Assembly: GCA_963726775.1 (NCBI GenBank)
Contig: CAVSDL010000015.1
Location: 186,001-250,000 of the forward strand
DNA: 64,000 nucleotides
Origin: CAIWHR01 sp963726775
GTDB lineage: Bacteria > Pseudomonadota > Gammaproteobacteria > Burkholderiales > Casimicrobiaceae
Direction of reading: 5' to 3'
In this document: positions 1-7,439 of the stretch, piece after piece
Numbering within the stretch: the stretch's first letter is position 1
Layout: the number at the start of each line of letters is the position of its first letter
The notes under the pieces: model-generated
Told to the model about the DNA's origin: nothing
Databases searched by the model: none
What the model saw: the letters and a program-made list of their open reading frames with translations, nothing else
Translations under genes and position numbers: made by a program

Positions 1-935
1 CAGACGACGAAGATGGCGCCGGTAATGACCGTAACCCATTGGCCGAAACCCGAAAAATAATTTTCGATCGCGATGATCGCGAAGGCGCCGACCACCGGGC
101 CGAAAATCGTCCCCATCCCGCCCAGCAGCGTCATCAGCACGACCTCGCCGGACATCGTCCAATGCACGTCGGTCAGCGACGCGAGCTGGAACACGACCGC
201 CTTGGTCGCCCCCGCGAGGCCGGACAGCATCGCGGAGAGCACGAACGCCAGCAGTTTGTAGCGCTCGGCGTCGTAGCCCAGCGATATGGCGCGCGGCTCG
301 TTCTCCCGGATCGCCTTCAGCACGTTGCCGAACGGCGAGTGAATGATCCGGTAGATGAGTAGAAATCCGCCGAGAAACACCGCCAGCACCACGTAGTACA
401 TCACCAGTGTGTTCGACAGATCGAGCAAGCCGAAGAGCCTGCCGCGCGGCACCGACTGGATGCCGTCCTCGCCGTGCGTGAACGGCGCCTGCAGGCAAAA
501 GAAGAAGATCATCTGCGCCAGCGCCAGCGTGATCATCGCGAAATAGATGCCCTGTCGGCGGATTGCGAGCGCACCCGCGACGAGCCCGAGCACCGTCGAT
601 GCGCCGGTCCCCGCGAGGATCGCCAGCTCGGGGGGGGCGCCCCAGACCTTCGCCGCGTGCGCGCAGACATACCCCGCGCTGCCAAGGAACATCGCGTGGC
701 CGAAAGACAGCAGACCGCCGAAACCGATCAGCAGGTTGAACGCGCAGGCGAAGAGCGCAAAGCAGAGCGCCTTCATCAGGAAGACCGGATAGATGCCGAC
801 GTGCGGCGCCACGGCGAACGCCGCGGCCATCACGGCGGTCGCGACCAGGAAGCTGCGTCCTTCGCCGTCCGTCGCGTTTCCGGCGGCGGAGGTCGCGGCG
901 CCTGTAGCGATGACTCCGTGCGGCGACTCGACCAC
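1..935 (-). CDS. livM: Branched-chain amino acid ABC transporter permease LivM (partial, cut by window start)
   Basis: Inner-membrane permease of a LivM type importer for branched-chain or related amino acids. The frame stays open from a GTG at 933-935 to the window edge, so the C-terminus is missing; about 311 codons are visible. It is strongly hydrophobic, with the LivM-like segments FNLLIGFGGLLSFGHAMFLG and, later, VLMTLLGGMGTIFGPVVGAF. The GTG lies 4 bp after the livH stop, which implies translational coupling in the livG-F-K-H-M operon. Family assignment is secure; the substrate is not shown by sequence. Confidence 0.9.
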   Translation of the reverse strand, partial: MVESPHGVIATGAATSAAGNATDGEGRSFLVATAVMAAAFAVAPHVGIYPVFLMKALCFALFACAFNLLIGFGGLLSFGHAMFLGSAGYVCAHAAKVWGAPPELAILAGTGASTVLGLVAGALAIRRQGIYFAMITLALAQMIFFFCLQAPFTHGEDGIQSVPRGRLFGLLDLSNTLVMYYVVLAVFLGGFLLIYRIIHSPFGNVLKAIRENEPRAISLGYDAERYKLLAFVLSAMLSGLAGATKAVVFQLASLTDVHWTMSGEVVLMTLLGGMGTIFGPVVGAFAIIAIENYFSGFGQWVTVITGAIFVV

Positions 936-939
936 GGCG

Positions 940-1827
940 TCAGCGCTCCTTTCCGAACAGCCCGGCGGGCTTGATCAGCAGCACGATCACCATGATCACG
1001 AAGATCACCGTGTTGGACGCCTCCGGATAGAACACTTTCGTCAATCCCTCGACGACACCGAGCGCGAAGCCGGTGACGATGGCGCCGAGGATCGAGCCCA
1101 TGCCGCCGATGACGACGACCGCGAACACGACGATGATGAGATTGGCGCCCATCAGCGGATTGACCTGATAGATCGGCGCGGCCGTCACGCCGGCAAACGC
1201 CGCGAGGGCCACACCGAAGCCATACGTGACGGTGATCATCCGCGGCACGTTGACGCCGAACGCCTGCACGAGCGTCCGGTTTTCGGTCGCCGCGCGAAGG
1301 TACGAGCCGAGCTTGGTGCGCTCGATCACGTACCAGGTCGCAATGCACACGACGAGCGAGGAGACGATCACCCACGCCCGGTACTTGGGCAGCAGCATGA
1401 ATCCGAGATTGATGCCTCCGGTCAGTTCGTCCGGGATCCGGTACGGCAGTCCCGACGAGCCATAGTAATTGGTGAAAACCCCCTGGACGATGAGCGCAAT
1501 TCCGAATGTCAACAGCAGCCCGTAGAGGTGATCGAGCTTGTAGAGGCGCGCGAGCATCGCGCGCTCGATGGCGACGCCCGTGACGCCGACGGCAATCGGC
1601 GCCAGCAGCAACGACCACCAATAGCCGACCCCCGCATACTGGAGCAGGAAATAGGAGCCGAACGCCCCCATCATGTACTGCGCGCCGTGGGTGAAATTGA
1701 TGATGTTGAGAAGTCCGAAGATGACCGCGAGCCCGAGGCTCAGCATCGCGTAGAACGCGCCGTTGATGAGACCGATCAGCAACTGGCCGAACAGGGCCTG
1801 CGTCGGAACTCCGAAAATCTCAGTCAC
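940..1827 (-). CDS. livH: Branched-chain amino acid ABC transporter permease LivH
   Basis: Integral membrane permease that pairs with LivM in a hydrophobic amino acid importer. The 295-residue length is normal for LivH. Family-typical stretches are LIGLINGAFYAMLSLGLAVI and LNIINFTHGAQYMMGAF near the N-terminus and VVIGGMGSILGAIVTG near the C-terminus, with about eight membrane segments. I chose the GTG at 1825-1827, which is preceded by GGAG at suitable spacing and begins VTEIFG; an in-frame upstream extension has no membrane or family character. It sits between livK and livM. Confidence 0.93.
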   Translation of the reverse strand: MTEIFGVPTQALFGQLLIGLINGAFYAMLSLGLAVIFGLLNIINFTHGAQYMMGAFGSYFLLQYAGVGYWWSLLLAPIAVGVTGVAIERAMLARLYKLDHLYGLLLTFGIALIVQGVFTNYYGSSGLPYRIPDELTGGINLGFMLLPKYRAWVIVSSLVVCIATWYVIERTKLGSYLRAATENRTLVQAFGVNVPRMITVTYGFGVALAAFAGVTAAPIYQVNPLMGANLIIVVFAVVVIGGMGSILGAIVTGFALGVVEGLTKVFYPEASNTVIFVIMVIVLLIKPAGLFGKER

Positions 1828-1893
1828 GGGGGGCTCCGCCGAATGGGGCGCGGATTGAACGTCGCGGAGCGACGCTCGAATCCGCGCAGTTCG

Positions 1894-1949
1894 ATCCGTC
1901 GCGCGCGCGACCTGCATCCGATCAACTCGACGGAGGCCGCGCGACGGAT
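1894..1949 (-). repeat. 12-bp inverted repeat in the livK-livH gap
   Basis: ATCCGTCGCGCG at 1894-1905 is exactly repeated in reverse complement at 1938-1949, with a 32-nt loop. It lies just after the livK stop and before livH. There is no T-run, so it is not a classic terminator. A stem here could stabilise the upstream livG-F-K message or lower permease expression relative to the binding protein, which is common in ABC operons. The repeat is seen; the role is inferred. Confidence 0.5.
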
Positions 1950-1954
1950 AACAC

Positions 1955-3169
1955 CTATTTGACCAGCGGGCAGTCGCCATCTTTCAGCGGCCGAAACGCC
2001 TGGTCGGCCGGAATGGTCGCGCGGACCTTGTAGTAGTCCCATTCGCCCTTCGATTCGGACGGTTTCTTCACTTCGACCAGGTACGCCGGATGGATCTTGC
2101 GGCCATCGGCGCGGATCGTCCCCTTGCCGAACAGCGGGTCGTCGGTCGGCATCTCCTTCATCTTGGCAACGACCTTGGTGCCGTCGTCGCTCTTCAGCGC
2201 CTCCACCGCCTTCAGGTAGTGCGTCACCGCGGAGTAGACACCCGCATGCACCATGGTCGGGCGTATGCCCTTGTCGCGTTCGGCAAAACGCTTCGCGAAC
2301 GCGCGCGTCTGGTCATTCATGTCCCAGTAGAACGTGTTGGTGACGATCAGTCCCTGTGCCGTGGGCAGGCCCAAGGCATGGATGTCGGTAAGGAACACGA
2401 GCAGACCGGCGAGACTCTGTCCACCCTTGACAATGCCGAACTCGGCCGCCTGCTTGATAGAGTTCGTCGTGTCGCCGCCGGCATTCGCGAGACCGATGAC
2501 TTTCGCCTTCGAGGCCTGCGCCTGCAGCAGGAACGAACTGAAATCCTGCGTATTGAGCGGCGCTCGCACCTTGCCCAGGACCTTGCCGCCGTTCTTCAGG
2601 ACCACTGCTTCCGTGTCGCGCTCGAGCGCGTGCCCGAACGCGTAGTCGGCCGTCAGGAAGAACCACGTGTCGCCGCCGGTCTTGACGATCGCGCTTCCGG
2701 TGCCGTTGGCCAGCATCCAGGTGTCGTACGTCCAGTGGATCGTGTTGGGCGAGCACGCCTTGCCGGTGAGGTCGGACGACGCGGCGCCGGAGACCAGGAA
2801 CGCCTTGCCCTTGTCCTTGGTGATCTGGCTCACGGCGAGCGCGACCCCGGAATTCGGCGTGTCGACGATGACGTCCACCTTGTCGACGTCGTACCACTGG
2901 CGGGCGATGCCCGAGCCGACGTCGGGCTTGTTCAGGTGGTCGGCGTCGATGACTTCTACCTTGTAGCCGCGCTTTTCGATGCCGGAGTCCTCGACCGCCA
3001 TCTTCGCCGCGGCGACGGACCCGGCGCCGGCCAGATCCGTGTAGAGGCTGGACATGTCGGTCAGCACGCCGATCTTGATGATGCCGTCCGAGACCTGCGC
3101 CTGGGCGGCGCCCGTTCCGAATGCAGCCGCAACGGCCAGCCCGAGCAAAGTACGTTTGAATGCCTTCAT
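1955..3169 (-). CDS. livK: ABC transporter periplasmic substrate-binding protein, LivK type
   Basis: Periplasmic receptor of the Liv-type importer (type I periplasmic binding fold, Peripla_BP_6 family). The 404-residue product starts with a signal peptide: basic MKAFKRT, a hydrophobic core and an AQA-type cleavage site near residue 24. Mature sequence begins with IKIGVLTDMSSLYTDLAG, typical of the family's first ligand loop. AAGGAG lies upstream of the ATG. It is unusually placed between the ATPases and the permeases. The ligand could be an amino acid, amide or aromatic acid; sequence alone does not decide. Confidence 0.92.
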   Translation of the reverse strand: MKAFKRTLLGLAVAAAFGTGAAQAQVSDGIIKIGVLTDMSSLYTDLAGAGSVAAAKMAVEDSGIEKRGYKVEVIDADHLNKPDVGSGIARQWYDVDKVDVIVDTPNSGVALAVSQITKDKGKAFLVSGAASSDLTGKACSPNTIHWTYDTWMLANGTGSAIVKTGGDTWFFLTADYAFGHALERDTEAVVLKNGGKVLGKVRAPLNTQDFSSFLLQAQASKAKVIGLANAGGDTTNSIKQAAEFGIVKGGQSLAGLLVFLTDIHALGLPTAQGLIVTNTFYWDMNDQTRAFAKRFAERDKGIRPTMVHAGVYSAVTHYLKAVEALKSDDGTKVVAKMKEMPTDDPLFGKGTIRADGRKIHPAYLVEVKKPSESKGEWDYYKVRATIPADQAFRPLKDGDCPLVK

Positions 3170-3239
3170 GGGTTCTCCTTCGTTGGGTTGTAGCGGCGCG
3201 CCCTCTCGCGGCGCGCGGGTTCGTGTTCCTGGGATGACG

Positions 3240-3992
3240 TCAGACTCCGAGATAGTCGTGCAGCTTGTTCATGTTGGCGCCGAGCTCCGCGTTCGGGATC
3301 ATGTCGGCGACGCGTCCGTGGTCCATCACGTAATGCCGGTCGGCCACCGTCGCGGCAAAGCGGAAGTTCTGCTCGACCAGCAGGATCGTGAAGCCCTGCG
3401 TCTTCAGCCGCGCGATCGTGCGGCCGATCTGCTGGACGATCACCGGCGCGAGGCCCTCGGTCGGCTCGTCCAATAGCAGCAGCGGGGCGCCGGTACGCAG
3501 GATGCGGCCGATCGCCAGCATCTGCTGCTCGCCGCCGGACAGCTTCGTGCCCTGGCTTTTCAGGCGCTCCTTCAGGTTCGGGAACAGTTCGAATATCTGC
3601 GCGACGGTGAGCCCGCCCTCGCGAATGGCGGGGGGCAGCAGCAGGTTCTCCTCGACATTGAGACTGGCGAAGATGCCGCGCTCCTCCGGGCAGTAGGCAA
3701 TCCCCAATTGCGCGATGCGATTCGATGGAAGTTTCGCGGTTTCCCGCCCCTCGAACACGATGCTGCCTTCGCGCCGCGGCACGATACCCATGATCGACTT
3801 CAGCGTCGTCGACTTGCCGGCGCCGTTGCGTCCCAGCAGCGTGACGATCTCGCCGGCCGCGACGCCGAAGGTGACGCCGTGCAGCACATGCGACTCCCCG
3901 TACCACGCGTTCAGATCGCGCACCGCCAGGAGCGGCGCGCCCGCGGCGGCGGGCCGCAGGGCCGGCGGCGCCGTCGCGGGATCGTCAGGCAT
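3240..3992 (-). CDS. livF: Branched-chain amino acid ABC transporter ATP-binding protein LivF
   Basis: Cytoplasmic ATPase subunit of the Liv-type importer, 250 residues. It has Walker A GRNGAGKST, the signature KLSGGEQQML and Walker B LLLLDEPTEGL, and the short C-terminus of LivF. The first 20 or so residues are proline/alanine rich and outside the fold. The ATG overlaps the 3' end of livG by 8 bp, so the two ATPases are probably translated in a coupled way. About 70 bp separate it from livK. Confidence 0.93.
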   Translation of the reverse strand: MPDDPATAPPALRPAAAGAPLLAVRDLNAWYGESHVLHGVTFGVAAGEIVTLLGRNGAGKSTTLKSIMGIVPRREGSIVFEGRETAKLPSNRIAQLGIAYCPEERGIFASLNVEENLLLPPAIREGGLTVAQIFELFPNLKERLKSQGTKLSGGEQQMLAIGRILRTGAPLLLLDEPTEGLAPVIVQQIGRTIARLKTQGFTILLVEQNFRFAATVADRHYVMDHGRVADMIPNAELGANMNKLHDYLGV

Positions 3993-4740
3993 CGGCGGTT
4001 CCCATGTAGGCCTGCACGACGTCCGGATGCTGCGACACGTGGGCGTAGTCGCCTTCGGCCAGCACTTCGCCGCGGGCGAGCACGGTAATGTGATCCGACA
4101 GCGTGGAGACGACCGACAGATTGTGCTCGACCATGAGCACCGTCCGGTTGGCCGCCACCTTGCGGATCAGCGCCGTGATGCGCCCGACGTCCTGGTGCGT
4201 CATTCCTGCCGTCGGCTCGTCGAGCAGCATCATCTCGGGATCGAGCGCCAGCGTCGTCGCGATTTCGAGCGCGCGCTTGCGGCCATAGGAGAGTTCGACG
4301 GCCTGGGTACCCGCGAATTCCGTCAGCCCGACGGCGTCGATCAACTGCAGCGCGCGATCATCGTGTTCGGCAAGCGCGCGGCTGCCACGCCAGAAATCGA
4401 ACGAGTGGCCACGGTTGCGCTGCAACGCGATCCGCACGTTTTCATGCACGGTGAGGTTTCCGAAGACCGCCGAAATCTGGAACGACCGCACCAGCCCCAT
4501 CCGCGCGATCGCCGCCGGCCGCGAGCCGGTAATTTCGCGGCCCTTGTAATAGATGTGGCCGCGCGTCGGAGTCAGAAAATGGGTAAGCAGATTGAAGCAG
4601 GTCGTCTTGCCCGCGCCGTTCGGGCCGATCAGGGCATGTATCGTCCCGCGCCGCACGCGCAGATCCACATCCTTGACCGCGACGAATCCCTTGAATTCCT
4701 TCGTGAGCGCCCGGGTCTCGAGAATCGTGTCGTCGGCCAT
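3985..4740 (-). CDS. livG: Branched-chain amino acid ABC transporter ATP-binding protein LivG
   Basis: First gene of the Liv-type operon as read on the minus strand; cytoplasmic ATPase of 251 residues. Walker A is GPNGAGKTT and Walker B is MMLLDEPTAGM. The signature region is VELSYGRKRALEIA, in which the usual LSGG-type motif appears as LSYG, as is normal in LivG. The C-terminal extension with DVVQAYMG is also LivG-like. The gene upstream ends at 4835, leaving a 94-bp gap with no clear terminator, so read-through from the exonuclease gene is possible. Confidence 0.93.
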   Translation of the reverse strand: MADDTILETRALTKEFKGFVAVKDVDLRVRRGTIHALIGPNGAGKTTCFNLLTHFLTPTRGHIYYKGREITGSRPAAIARMGLVRSFQISAVFGNLTVHENVRIALQRNRGHSFDFWRGSRALAEHDDRALQLIDAVGLTEFAGTQAVELSYGRKRALEIATTLALDPEMMLLDEPTAGMTHQDVGRITALIRKVAANRTVLMVEHNLSVVSTLSDHITVLARGEVLAEGDYAHVSQHPDVVQAYMGTADA

Positions 4741-4834
4741 GCTGCGCCGGCCCGCGCGGGGCGCGCCGGTGTCCCCTCCTCCAAGTGACGGGGATTATGG
4801 GCAACGCGGCGCGGCTTGGCAATGTTCGCCCGCG

Positions 4835-7015
4835 CTACTCGTATTCGATGCGCGCGAAAAAGGTCTTTTGCGAAGCTTCGCGCGCTTCGCCGAGCGTCCG
4901 GATCCCCTGTTCCGCGAGCAACGGAATCATGCGCAGGAAGACTTCTCCCGTCATGATGGCATCGCCCAGCGCCGTATGGCGACCGATGGGGTTGACGCCC
5001 ATGCGCTCGGCAATCGCCTCCAGGCGGTGGGAATCGAGGTCGGGATGAATCACGGCGGACAGCAGCAGCGTGTCGAGGACGGGCTGCGTGAAACGTACGC
5101 CCGTCGCTTCCTCCTTGAGGCGCAGAAAGCGCATGTCGAAGGCCGCGTTGTGCGCGACCAGCACCGTGTCTTCGCAGAATTGCCCGAATGCAGGGAGCAC
5201 CTTGTCGATTGTCGGCTGATTTTCGAGCATCGACGTCTCGATGCCGGTGATCCTGCTTGCCTCGATCGACATACCCCGCCGCGGATCGACCAGCTGGTCG
5301 AACACTTCATGCTCCAGCAGGCGGCCGTTCACGATGCGCACCGCGCCGACGGAGACGATTTCGTCGCCGGCGGACGGCCGCAGGCCCGTGGTCTCGGTAT
5401 CGAAAACGGTATAGCTCAGGGCCGCGAGCGGCCGGCTGTCCAGTTCAGGCGTCTGCCCGGGTTGATGGAAAAGGTCGAAGTCATAGAATTCGGGCCGGCT
5501 TTCCGCGGCCGAAGGCGCGCTCCACGTCGCCTCGTCCGGCACCGTGACCGGAATCGCGATGCGAAAATACTCGCGGTGCGAAGGCTTGTGGATCTGATAC
5601 CAGATCTCGGCGTTGTGCCGCTCGATGATCTGCTTCAGCGTCAGCGGGCACGCCTCACCTCCCAGCTCCATCGAGTCCGTCTGCCACGCGGTCGTCGTTT
5701 CGATGCCGAGGGGGGCTCCGGTCCAGATCAGGTCGAGGTGAGCGAGCTGGCCGGCGCTCGCGAGCCCGAAGCGGATCTCCCTGATCGCGAACTCCTCGCG
5801 CAAGCGGCTGACGAGGTAGGTGACGCCCTGCATGAGCGAAAAGCTGTCCAGCTTGAGCCAGATCGATTCGTCGATGGCCTCGAGTTTCGTGGGCAGCCCG
5901 AGCTTGCTTTCGATCCGGCGCCGCGTCGCCGCGATCAGGTCGGCGCCGCGCATGTCCTCGAGCGGCCAATCGGTGCGCAGGGAATCGGCGAATTCGCCGA
6001 CGGTCTGGTCGAGCCTCGCGCTCAGATGCTGCGCTTCCTCGCCGATGATGTCGATGAACCGGTTCTGCGCCTCCTTATCCATGTCCGGGAACGAAGCGAT
6101 CGTCTCGACGGCTGCGCGCACGCTGGCAAGCGACGCCCGGGTCCCCTGCGTCAGGCTCTGGAGCAGCAGGTCCCGGCGGTTGCCGGCTTCGATTCGGCGC
6201 GTGATGTTGTCGAGAACCAGCACGAAGCCGGAAATTCCGTCGGCTGCATCTTCGGCCGGCGTTGCGGACGTCGAAACGAATACCGGCGCCATCTGCACCC
6301 GCACCAGCTGGCCGGCCGGAGCCGTCGTCACGAAGCTGGCGACGGGACTGCGCGTGTCCTGGCGCAACCGGTCATGGATGCTTTCCAACGCGTGGATGAT
6401 CAGGTTGCGATCGAAGATGGCGAACACGGAACGCCCCAGACCGACCAGCGTGTGCGCCTTTCCGGCGGCCGCGCCATCGAGCGGCATCCGCAGCAGCTGC
6501 ATCGCGCGGGCGTTGTAGAGAAGGATGCGTCCTTCGATGTTGCACATGATTACGCTCTGCGCGAGTTCCGACATGAGCGCGGCGAGGCGGTTCCGCTCCT
6601 GCTCGATGCGCTCGTTCGCCTCGCGCACGCGCGCCTCGACGTCGTGCCTCAGCAACTCGTGGGCGTCGGCGAAGCTGTTGAAGGCGGCCGCGAGGCGTTT
6701 GATCTCGGTCGATCCGTGAAGCGGCGCACGGTGCGAAGGATTCGCCGCAAGCATGATCCGCGCATCTTCGGCAAGCTGCCGGGGCGCAATGACATGGCGG
6801 CGGAACAGCGCCCGGAGGATCAGCGCGAGCGGAATGACGAGGAGAGCCGCGACCACGATCGCGCTCGCCGCGCGCTCCTGCAGGATCGACGCGAGGAGCG
6901 CGCGTTCAGGTTCGTCCATGTCCGCGCCCACCAGTAGGACGGTGGCGCCAAGGACGGTCACGACAAGTCCCCAAGCCGCGCCCAGCACCAGCAGGAATCG
7001 GAACCTGTCGCGCAT
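4835..7015 (-). CDS. Membrane sensor/pseudokinase fused to DnaQ-like 3'-5' exonuclease
   Basis: A 726-residue fusion. Residues 1-70 hold two transmembrane helices around a short loop; a HAMP-like linker and a coiled coil follow, then a PAS-like region (about 155-285). Next comes a kinase-like dimerisation/ATPase region in which the usual HELRTPL is replaced by QGTRASLAS, so the phospho-accepting His is absent. The C-terminus (about 520-700) is a DEDDh exonuclease with DTETTG, AHNAAFD and a final H...D pair in HTALGDAIMT. The ATG lies 3 bp after the receiver gene stop. Exonuclease activity is likely; signalling control of it is inference. Confidence 0.85.
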   Translation of the reverse strand: MRDRFRFLLVLGAAWGLVVTVLGATVLLVGADMDEPERALLASILQERAASAIVVAALLVIPLALILRALFRRHVIAPRQLAEDARIMLAANPSHRAPLHGSTEIKRLAAAFNSFADAHELLRHDVEARVREANERIEQERNRLAALMSELAQSVIMCNIEGRILLYNARAMQLLRMPLDGAAAGKAHTLVGLGRSVFAIFDRNLIIHALESIHDRLRQDTRSPVASFVTTAPAGQLVRVQMAPVFVSTSATPAEDAADGISGFVLVLDNITRRIEAGNRRDLLLQSLTQGTRASLASVRAAVETIASFPDMDKEAQNRFIDIIGEEAQHLSARLDQTVGEFADSLRTDWPLEDMRGADLIAATRRRIESKLGLPTKLEAIDESIWLKLDSFSLMQGVTYLVSRLREEFAIREIRFGLASAGQLAHLDLIWTGAPLGIETTTAWQTDSMELGGEACPLTLKQIIERHNAEIWYQIHKPSHREYFRIAIPVTVPDEATWSAPSAAESRPEFYDFDLFHQPGQTPELDSRPLAALSYTVFDTETTGLRPSAGDEIVSVGAVRIVNGRLLEHEVFDQLVDPRRGMSIEASRITGIETSMLENQPTIDKVLPAFGQFCEDTVLVAHNAAFDMRFLRLKEEATGVRFTQPVLDTLLLSAVIHPDLDSHRLEAIAERMGVNPIGRHTALGDAIMTGEVFLRMIPLLAEQGIRTLGEAREASQKTFFARIEYE

Positions 7016-7018
7016 GCG

Positions 7019-7387
7019 CTATTCGCCGAGCAATTGCTGCACCTTCGCGATCAGATCCTTCGTGGAGAAGGGCTTGGTCACGTAGGCGTCGGCGCCTACG
7101 GCCATTCCCTTGGTCACCTCGATGTCGCGCCCCTTGGCGGAGAGCATGATGATCTTGATTCCCTGCCAGGCCGGATTTTCCCGGACCTTCTGGCACAGGT
7201 CGTATCCGCTCATGCGCGGCATCATGACGTCGAGCAGGATCAGGTCCGGGCCGAATTCGCCGACCGCATTCAGCGCGTCCTCGCCGGTGTTCACCACCTT
7301 GACGGCATAGCCCCTCTGCTTCATCAGGAACTCCAGCGAGACCACGATGTTGGGCTCGTCGTCGGCGATCAGAATCTTCTTTTCCAT
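7019..7387 (-). CDS. Stand-alone receiver-domain response regulator
   Basis: A 122-residue single-domain CheY-like protein without output domain. Visible receiver residues are the acidic pair after ILIADDEP, the phospho-acceptor Asp53 in LLDVMMP, Ser in IIMLSAKG and Lys in YVTKPFS. I start at the ATG beginning MEKKILI because the receiver fold begins there; an upstream in-frame start would only add unstructured residues. It lies 52 bp after the SSS-histidine kinase stop and 3 bp before the exonuclease fusion, so it is the likely phosphorylation partner of that kinase. Confidence 0.92.
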   Translation of the reverse strand: MEKKILIADDEPNIVVSLEFLMKQRGYAVKVVNTGEDALNAVGEFGPDLILLDVMMPRMSGYDLCQKVRENPAWQGIKIIMLSAKGRDIEVTKGMAVGADAYVTKPFSTKDLIAKVQQLLGE

Positions 7388-7439
7388 GCCTTGCTCCCCT
7401 GATTCGGCGGCATGCGTCCCCGGGCCGGACCCCGAAGCG

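Noticed and set aside
4553..6937. A 794-codon plus-strand frame opposite the exonuclease fusion
   Set aside because: Antisense to a well-supported multidomain gene and lacking any motif.
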